In this document: positions 6,277 through 12,184 of the stretch, piece after piece
How the letters are laid out: each line of letters starts with the position of its first letter
Numbering within the stretch: the stretch's first letter is position 1
Assembly: GCA_002431635.1 (NCBI GenBank)
Contig: DJGH01000004.1
Location: forward strand, 1 to 15,079
Direction of reading: 5' to 3'
DNA from: Petrotoga sp. UBA5851
GTDB lineage: Bacteria; Thermotogota; Thermotogae; Petrotogales; Petrotogaceae
DNA: 15,079 nucleotides
Notes under the pieces: model-generated
What the model saw: only the letters and a program-made list of their open reading frames with translations
Database searches by the model: none
What the model was told of the DNA's origin: nothing
Program-made: the position numbers and the translations under genes

Positions 6277-7890
6277 ATGGAAGATAGAAAAAACATGAGC
6301 GATTTTGAACAGATGCTCAACGACAACGAGTTTAACGAGCTCAAAAAAGGAAAAGTTTTTACAGGAAAGGTTTTTGAAAGCGATACAGACGGTATATGGG
6401 TAGCGTTGGAGGGTTCCAACGGTGATGTTTTTGTAAAGAGGGAAGACCTTACAAGAGATATTTCTGAATATAAATCCGGTGAGGAAGTAACGGTAAAAAT
6501 AGTAAAAACTAACGATGAAGAGGGTTTAAACCACGCTTCTGAAAAACAGGGAATGTTTGATAAGCTCAGAAACGAAATCAAGGAAGGAGACGTTGTAAAA
6601 GTAATCTTTAAGGCTAAGAATCTTAAGGGATACGATGTTTTTGTAAACGGAGTCCTCAAATCATTCCTTCCTGGTTCACTTTCCGGTCTGAGACAGGGCG
6701 ATGCTATGCCCAAAGGTCTTGTGGAAGTTAAAGTAATCGGAATAAGGGGCAGAAGTATAACAGTTTCTAGAAAAGACCTTATTGATGAAAAGCTAAACAA
6801 GGCATATGAGGATCTTAGAGAGAATATGGTAGTTGAAGGCATTGTTGAGAGCATAAAAGAGTTTGGCGCATTTGTCAGGATAAACGATAGTGTTACAGCT
6901 CTTATTCCCAAAAGTGAAGCTACATGGGACAGAAATATGCCTCTGGAAACGGTTCTGAAAGTTGGTTCAAAAGTAAGGGGAATGATAATTAAAGTCGATA
7001 AGGAAAACAGAAAAATATCTCTTTCGCTCAAACAGCTTACTGAAGATCCGTGGATAAAAATCGAAGAAAAATATCCGGTAGACTGTATTGTAAGAGCAGT
7101 TGTAACTCAGATTCTTCCTTTTGGCTTTACAGTAAAGCTTGAGCCAGGAGTTGAAGGCCTTATTCACGAGTCTGAAATATTCTGGGTAAAAAAGGGAAGA
7201 ATCTCCGATGTTGCAAAAGTTGGGGACAGAATTGAAGTGAAAGTTCTGGGAGTAGATACTCAGAACAAGAAGCTTACCTTAAGTTACAAACAGGCGATCG
7301 GCGACCCATGGACAGATATTGACGATAAGTACTCTGAAAATGAAATATACACCGGTTACGTTGAAAAACTTCTGCCAAACGGTGCTATAATTAAGCTTGA
7401 AGAGGGTATATCGGGTTTTGCACATGTGTCAGAGCTTTCATGGAACTTTGTGGACAATCCTCAGGAAGCTTTGAAGGAAAGTGAAAAAGTAAAAGTAAAA
7501 GTCCTTAATATAGACAAGGAAAACAGGAAAATAAAACTTTCGATAAAACAGGCTATAGATAATCCTTGGAAGCTGGTTTCCCAGGAAGTAAAGAAAGGCG
7601 ATACGGTTAAGGGTAAGGTTTTAAGATACCAGGGTTCAGGTGCTGTAGTGCTTATAGACAAGTACGATGTTGAAGCATTTCTTTCTGTTAAGAATGCAAG
7701 CGTTGAAAAGGTTGAAAGCATACAGACTATTCTTAACCCGGGTGATGAAGTTGAAGCCAAGGTTCTTAAAATTGATTTTGAAACTGAGGAAAGAAAAGGA
7801 AATATGAATATAAGTATAGTTGACCTTTTAAGAGACAGAGAAAACAAAGAAACACAGGAGGTTCTGAATCAGGTCAACCAAGAAAACTAA
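6277..7890 (+). CDS. rpsA: Ribosomal protein S1 with six S1 RNA-binding domains
   Basis: A 537-residue protein made of six S1 (OB-fold) domains at about 24-80, 102-165, 184-252, 268-338, 354-424 and 440-513. The central domains are best conserved: GIVESIKEFGAFV (188-200), EGLIHESEIFW (293-303), SGFAHVSELSW (379-389). Characteristic linkers SLKQLTEDPW, SYKQAIGDPW and SIKQAIDNPW end domains three to five. Domain count and length match the Gram-negative ribosomal S1, which brings mRNA to the 30S subunit, rather than the four-domain Firmicutes form. The first two domains are divergent, as expected for the ribosome-binding half. A strong GGGGAGGT lies nine bases before ATG. It follows ispH by 23 bp and precedes der by 20 bp; cmk-ispH-S1 neighbours occur in several phyla, sometimes as ispH-S1 fusions, but here the genes are separate. 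Confidence 0.93.
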   Translation: MEDRKNMSDFEQMLNDNEFNELKKGKVFTGKVFESDTDGIWVALEGSNGDVFVKREDLTRDISEYKSGEEVTVKIVKTNDEEGLNHASEKQGMFDKLRNEIKEGDVVKVIFKAKNLKGYDVFVNGVLKSFLPGSLSGLRQGDAMPKGLVEVKVIGIRGRSITVSRKDLIDEKLNKAYEDLRENMVVEGIVESIKEFGAFVRINDSVTALIPKSEATWDRNMPLETVLKVGSKVRGMIIKVDKENRKISLSLKQLTEDPWIKIEEKYPVDCIVRAVVTQILPFGFTVKLEPGVEGLIHESEIFWVKKGRISDVAKVGDRIEVKVLGVDTQNKKLTLSYKQAIGDPWTDIDDKYSENEIYTGYVEKLLPNGAIIKLEEGISGFAHVSELSWNFVDNPQEALKESEKVKVKVLNIDKENRKIKLSIKQAIDNPWKLVSQEVKKGDTVKGKVLRYQGSGAVVLIDKYDVEAFLSVKNASVEKVESIQTILNPGDEVEAKVLKIDFETEERKGNMNISIVDLLRDRENKETQEVLNQVNQEN

Positions 7891-7910
7891 ATTATTTGAG
7901 GTGAAAAGTT

Positions 7911-9293
7911 TTGTCCGGTCCGATAGTTCTGATTGTAGGAAAACCAAACGTAGGTAAATCAACACTTTTTAACAGGATGATCGGGGAAAAAAAATCTATA
8001 GTACTTGATTTTCCCGGTGTTACACGGGATCATGTATATGCAGAGGCACGCTTTTGCGAGCGTGCCTTTACCGTTATAGATACTTGCGGAATATTTGAAA
8101 ATCCGACGGATATAATACAGACCCAGCAGAAGAAAGCTGTTCTTGACAGTGTGAAAGAGGCTGATCTTGTGCTTTTTGTGGTAGACGGTAAAAACGGACT
8201 GTCTTCGGAGGATTATCATACCGCACAGTTTATAAGAAAGGCAGGAGTTGAAGTTCTTTTGGTCGCAAATAAGGCCGAAGGATATGACAGGTATGAAGAC
8301 AGTGTTAAACCGGAGCTTTACTCTCTTGGCCTGGGAGACCCTATACCTGTTTCAGCAGAGCATAACAAAAACCTTGAGGAGCTTTTTGAAACTATAATAG
8401 AAAAGCTTGAGGGAAAAGGCTATAATCTTATGTACAGTACGGAAGAAAAAAACAGCAGTGATATAAAAGTTGCTCTTATAGGGCGGCCTAATGTTGGTAA
8501 GTCTTCACTTTTCAATATGCTTCTTGGAACAGAAAAAGCCGTGGTTTCAGATATCCCCGGCACAACCCGTGACCCCGTTGACCAGAGAGTAAATATAAAA
8601 GATAAGAATTATCTTTTCATTGATACCGCGGGACTGCGCAAGAAATCAATAATTGAATACGGTTCAATCGAAATGTTTTCAAATGTCAGAACAGTAAAGT
8701 CCATAGAAAAGGCTGATGTGGTAGCAGTGCTTATAGATGCCACTCAGGGAATAACGGTGCAGGATCAGAAAGTTGCAGGACTTGCAGAAGACAGGGGCAA
8801 GGCGACGGTAATTGTTCTAAACAAATGGGATGCCGCACCCTCTGAGCTTAGGGATAAGAAAGTACTGAAAAAAGCAATAGAAAAAGACTTGTACTTTATA
8901 GACTACAGCCCGGTAGTTATGACCTCGTGTCTTGAGCGGACAGGATCTGCCGACCTTATGGCAGCCATAGACAAAGCGTATGCTTCATATACCAGACAGA
9001 TTCCTACGAGTGCTCTTAATGCTGCACTGGAAAGATTTTTAATGGTTACGCCCCCGCCAGTAAGAGGTGGAAAGAGAATAAAGTTTACATTTGTAACACA
9101 GGTTGGTGTGAAACCGCCTGTCTTTACATTCTATGTAACCACACAGGATGAAGTTCCCAAGAACTACCAGCAGAGTCTTAGGAATATGATAAGAAATTAT
9201 ATTGATCCATATCCCGGTTCTCCGCTTTTTTTAAAGTTTATATATAAAGAAGAAAAACAATTAAAAAGTAATAATAAATCTTCCCGGGGGTGA
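7911..9293 (+). CDS. der: Ribosome-assembly GTPase Der (EngA)
   Basis: Der is an essential GTPase for 50S subunit maturation, with two tandem G domains and a KH-like domain. G domain 1 has GKPNVGKS (10-17), FPGVTRD (34-40), DTCG (57-60) and NKAE (120-123). G domain 2 has GRPNVGKS (191-198), IPGTTRD (215-221), DTAG (238-241) and NKWD (about 304-307). The C-terminal part, with KPPVFTFYV and the ending GSPLFLKFIYKEE, is the KH-like domain. NKAE departs from the usual NKxD by one carbon (Glu for Asp); I recall the same in T. maritima Der, so it looks like a lineage trait rather than damage. Start is TTG, seven bases after TGAGGTG. Length (460) is normal. It is followed by plsY after six bases. 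Confidence 0.97.
   Translation: MSGPIVLIVGKPNVGKSTLFNRMIGEKKSIVLDFPGVTRDHVYAEARFCERAFTVIDTCGIFENPTDIIQTQQKKAVLDSVKEADLVLFVVDGKNGLSSEDYHTAQFIRKAGVEVLLVANKAEGYDRYEDSVKPELYSLGLGDPIPVSAEHNKNLEELFETIIEKLEGKGYNLMYSTEEKNSSDIKVALIGRPNVGKSSLFNMLLGTEKAVVSDIPGTTRDPVDQRVNIKDKNYLFIDTAGLRKKSIIEYGSIEMFSNVRTVKSIEKADVVAVLIDATQGITVQDQKVAGLAEDRGKATVIVLNKWDAAPSELRDKKVLKKAIEKDLYFIDYSPVVMTSCLERTGSADLMAAIDKAYASYTRQIPTSALNAALERFLMVTPPPVRGGKRIKFTFVTQVGVKPPVFTFYVTTQDEVPKNYQQSLRNMIRNYIDPYPGSPLFLKFIYKEEKQLKSNNKSSRG
8042..8069 (+). other. GC-rich hairpin inside the der coding sequence
   Basis: A perfect 9-bp inverted repeat, AGGCACGCT (8044-8052) and AGCGTGCCT (8059-8067), with a 6-base loop and outer wobble and A-T extension, is followed by TTT. 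It lies about 130 bases into der and stands out in AT-rich surroundings. It resembles an intrinsic terminator with too short a U tract, and could slow ribosomes or polymerase or be coincidental coding sequence (residues EARFCERAF). Confidence 0.4.
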
Positions 9294-9299
9294 GTTTTT

Positions 9300-9911
9300 A
9301 TGGGAGAGTACATTCTCTGGATTATTATAGGCTATCTCTGCGGTTCAATACCTTTCAGCTACATTCTTCCGCTTTTCAGGGGAGTTGATGTAAGAAAACT
9401 CGGAAGCGGAAATGTGGGCGGAACTAACGTATTAAGAAACATGGGTCCTGTAATGGGTGCTCTTTGTATGATTCTAGACGGTGCAAAGGCTTTTGTGCCT
9501 GTAATTGTAGCAATAAATATCTATTCGGCGGATTCGTGGATAGTTTATCTTGCCGGTTTTTTTGCTGTTTTAGGGCACAACTATCCTGTATGGCTCAAGT
9601 TCAAAGGCGGAAAGGGTGTGGCATGCACTGTAGGTTCATATTTTGGAATGAGTCCGCTGCTTGGGCTGTTCTTTTTTGCCGTATGGATACCGGCCACTCT
9701 AATAACCCAGTATGTTTCGATTGCATCCCTGGTAGCCCTTGGAGTGGATGTACTTATAGGCTTTATCTATAATTATAAGCTTGGCGTCTACGGCCTTGTT
9801 CTTCTTCTTTTGGCTGTTTACAGGCATAGAGAAAATATTAAACGCCTTTTGAAGGGGCAGGAAAATAAGACAGACCTTATAAAGATATTTTCCGGGAAGC
9901 TAAAAAAATGA
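9300..9911 (+). CDS. plsY: Acyl-phosphate:glycerol-3-phosphate acyltransferase PlsY
   Basis: PlsY moves an acyl group from acyl-phosphate to glycerol-3-phosphate, making lysophosphatidic acid, the first step of phospholipid synthesis in the cytoplasmic membrane. The 203-residue protein is strongly hydrophobic with several membrane segments (about 4-26, 50-72, 80-98, 115-135, 140-158, 160-174). The three family motifs are present: GSIPFSYILP (15-24), the glycine-rich loop GSGNVGGTNVLRNMG (36-50), and GHNYPVWLKFKGGKGVA (92-108). It should be active. GGGGGTGAG, which overlaps the der stop, lies seven bases before ATG. The stop overlaps the next start by four bases (ATGA), implying translational coupling to the exported 602-residue protein. 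Confidence 0.97.
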   Translation: MGEYILWIIIGYLCGSIPFSYILPLFRGVDVRKLGSGNVGGTNVLRNMGPVMGALCMILDGAKAFVPVIVAINIYSADSWIVYLAGFFAVLGHNYPVWLKFKGGKGVACTVGSYFGMSPLLGLFFFAVWIPATLITQYVSIASLVALGVDVLIGFIYNYKLGVYGLVLLLLAVYRHRENIKRLLKGQENKTDLIKIFSGKLKK

Positions 9912-11716
9912 AAAAACAGATAATAACAATTTTACTGCTTCTCATAAGCGCACTTTGTTTTTGTATTGACCTTAACGAACGGGAGCTGAAGTCAAGGAAA
10001 CTTTTCAGCGACAGTCTCCAGCTTCTCTACTCTGAAAAAAAGTATGAAGCTAGAGTCGCCCTTAACGATGCGCTTGCCGGACAGATGTATATAGAAGATA
10101 TTCCGAAGTTCTGGTACTATGCTGCCAAGCTTGATCTTCAGCTTGGATTCATAGACAGGGCTAAGAAAGATATTGAAAACATTCTTTTATTTTCTGTTCA
10201 GACGGAGGAAGTAAGCACTATGCAGAACTTCCTTTCTGTAATGGAGGAGTTTTCATTGTCTAACTATGCGACTCCTACCTTCACGGAGATCCTTTCCCTA
10301 AAAGGAAATCAAAACACCTACGAGCGTTTCTATACTGCAAATGACACACAGATTTTAAACTCCACCGGATATATACTGGACAGCAAAAACTCACTTATTT
10401 TTAAATTTAATAACTATGAAGAAAAATGGATAGAGCTTCCCAAGACAATAAAAGCCTACTCTCTTGGTGCGGACGATATGCTCAACCGTCTTTATTTGGG
10501 AACTGACAAGGGAATATATTATATGGAGCCTTTTTCGGATTATATTACCTTTGAAAGCCAACAGGCAAGTCCTGTGGAAAATGAAATAAAGCTCAAGGAG
10601 CTCAGAGCTTATGAGAACAATCTCAAGCCTCTTCTGGAAGGTTTTCCTGCCGTAATATTCGGAGTAGACAAACTTGGAAGAGTAGTAGCCTATGATCCTT
10701 CAGAAAATGACCTCAGAATAATCGGCTTTGACGGTACAGTGCTTGTAAAGTACAAATTTTCAGACAGTGAAGTACTTTTGACTGGAGGTCTCTGGCAGAA
10801 CTACCTTTATGTTCATGAAGGAATAAGCAACAGCATCTACCTTTATGATATGACAGACAACAAAATCTTAAAAAAATATCCTCTGGATATAACCGGAGTG
10901 CAGTCTTTGACGGTCTTACCATGGGGAATGCCTCTTATTTCTTCCAAAGATGGAGTTTTTATCTATAACCCTATTATTTCAAAATCCTTTTCTCTTTTTG
11001 ATAAAAAAAGTCAGTTTGGTTCTTTTAGAGGAATTCTGAGACTGAAAAACGGGGTTGCTGTTTTTATGGATCAAAAAAAATATACTGCAAGCCTTTGCAG
11101 ATTCAGCAGTGAAACAAAGTATCAGCCTTATGTAATGAATGTCTACGGGATAAAAGTAAACGATCTTCAAGTCAGAGCTAAGTTTAGTGTTACTGATATA
11201 TCCGGAAATAAGACTGATTTTATTACCAAGGATCTTCTGGTTTTTGATTCCGGTGGAAGGATGAGCTTTGAATATGAAAGAGAGTATTCAAAAGCTGATA
11301 TATACGAAATAAATGGAGTCGACCAATTTTTTTCTTCGGCACTCTCACAGATAAAAACCGATTCGTTTGTAATTCTCAGCGGGACACTTGCTTCCAAACT
11401 CAGCCAGTCCCAGTCTGTTCCGCTTATTCTTTCGGGTTGTACGGTATTTTATGTAAACGATAACTCTGAAAGCATAGATCCCACTCTCAGGGACATAATC
11501 TATAGTACTGGAGGCTATATTCTGCGTTCGTCGGATGTAAGCTATCTCAAAAGGTATCTTTCCGGTTCATATAAACTTGTTGACTATGTGGAGTATAAGC
11601 TTGTTGCTCCCATAATCGAAGGGATAAAACAGACCAAGCTTTCCGTTATTCTTCCGGGTGGAGTACTGAGCGATTCCCTATACTACTATTCGGAAGGTGT
11701 TGGCGTTGGAAAATAG
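9908..11716 (+). CDS. Exported protein: TPR-like start, beta-propeller-like middle, vWA-like end
   Basis: I do not recognise this 602-residue protein as a named family. Residues 1-20 (MKKQIITILLLLISALCFCI) are a signal peptide; the cysteines lack a proper lipobox since Leu and Phe precede them. Residues 24-115 are helical and TPR-like (YEARVALNDALAG, FWYYAAKLDLQLGFIDRAKK). Residues about 130-400 are beta-rich with propeller-type units (GADDMLNRLYLGTDKGIYYM, GVDKLGRVVAYDPSENDLRI, NSIYLYDMTDNKILKKYPLD). From 420 the pattern VRAKFSVTDISGNKTDFITK resembles the strand-rich lead-in of VWFA-related proteins. YSTGGYILRSSDVSYLKRYL (532-551) resembles the last helix of vWA domains. No DxSxS metal site is visible. 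It overlaps plsY by four bases and the next gene by about eleven, so all three are probably translated together. A role in the cell envelope is inferred from export and neighbours only. Confidence 0.75.
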   Translation: MKKQIITILLLLISALCFCIDLNERELKSRKLFSDSLQLLYSEKKYEARVALNDALAGQMYIEDIPKFWYYAAKLDLQLGFIDRAKKDIENILLFSVQTEEVSTMQNFLSVMEEFSLSNYATPTFTEILSLKGNQNTYERFYTANDTQILNSTGYILDSKNSLIFKFNNYEEKWIELPKTIKAYSLGADDMLNRLYLGTDKGIYYMEPFSDYITFESQQASPVENEIKLKELRAYENNLKPLLEGFPAVIFGVDKLGRVVAYDPSENDLRIIGFDGTVLVKYKFSDSEVLLTGGLWQNYLYVHEGISNSIYLYDMTDNKILKKYPLDITGVQSLTVLPWGMPLISSKDGVFIYNPIISKSFSLFDKKSQFGSFRGILRLKNGVAVFMDQKKYTASLCRFSSETKYQPYVMNVYGIKVNDLQVRAKFSVTDISGNKTDFITKDLLVFDSGGRMSFEYEREYSKADIYEINGVDQFFSSALSQIKTDSFVILSGTLASKLSQSQSVPLILSGCTVFYVNDNSESIDPTLRDIIYSTGGYILRSSDVSYLKRYLSGSYKLVDYVEYKLVAPIIEGIKQTKLSVILPGGVLSDSLYYYSEGVGVGK

Positions 11717-12167
11717 AAGTATTCAGGAGTCCAATGTATATAACAACATGGCTAACAAGTACCTTGAAAGTGGTGAGTACGAAAAGGCACTTTCTTTTTT
11801 TCTCAAAGCTATTTCTCTTAATAGCGAAAATTCAGTGCTTTACCATAATGCAGGAGTATGTCTCATGCTTATGAATGAATATGAAAGAGCTGGCAGTCTT
11901 TTTGAAAAAGCTCTTGAAAAGAAGATACACCTCAGCGAGACAAGATTTTACCATATTCAGTGCCTTTATGAGGCAGGCTTTTATGAAAAAGTTATTAATG
12001 CAGAGCTTCCGTTTGATAATAGTCAGAAGATCGAAAGCCTTGTGCTTCAGACCAGAGCTGCTATAAAAAACGGAGATCGCATCACAGCAAAAGATATTCT
12101 GAAAAAGATAAAGATGATGGGATATAACTCTCAGGAGCTAGAATTTTTAGAAAATATGATAGGATGA
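11706..12167 (+). CDS. Small TPR protein
   Basis: A 153-residue protein with at least two tetratricopeptide repeats: about 10-43 (MANKYLESGEYEKALSFF) and 44-77 (LYHNAGVCLMLMNEYERAGS). A third weaker helical pair (about 78-100) and a helical tail follow. TPRs bind other proteins. It has no signal peptide or membrane segment, so it is probably cytoplasmic, unlike both neighbours. The TTG at 11706 is eight bases after GGAAGG (11692-11697); GTG at 11697 and TTG at 11700 are in frame but overlap or abut that site. The start lies inside the end of the preceding gene in another frame, an arrangement typical of translational coupling. It may organise the envelope complex made by its neighbours, but nothing in the sequence shows a specific partner. 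Confidence 0.8.
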   Translation: MENRSIQESNVYNNMANKYLESGEYEKALSFFLKAISLNSENSVLYHNAGVCLMLMNEYERAGSLFEKALEKKIHLSETRFYHIQCLYEAGFYEKVINAELPFDNSQKIESLVLQTRAAIKNGDRITAKDILKKIKMMGYNSQELEFLENMIG

Positions 12168-12184
12168 TTCGGGAGGTACAAATA

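Noticed and set aside
6171..7031. A 286-codon minus-strand open frame opposite ispH and rpsA
   Set aside because: Antisense to two well-recognised genes; Ser/Leu/Phe-rich translation without recognisable domain.
9464..9772. A second plus-strand frame inside plsY
   Set aside because: Overlaps the conserved PlsY motifs in another frame; its Cys-rich translation matches nothing.
9908..9970. Lipoprotein signal in the 602-residue protein
   Set aside because: Cys17 and Cys19 are preceded by Leu and Phe, not Gly, Ala or Ser as a lipobox requires; the SLBB protein likewise lacks one.
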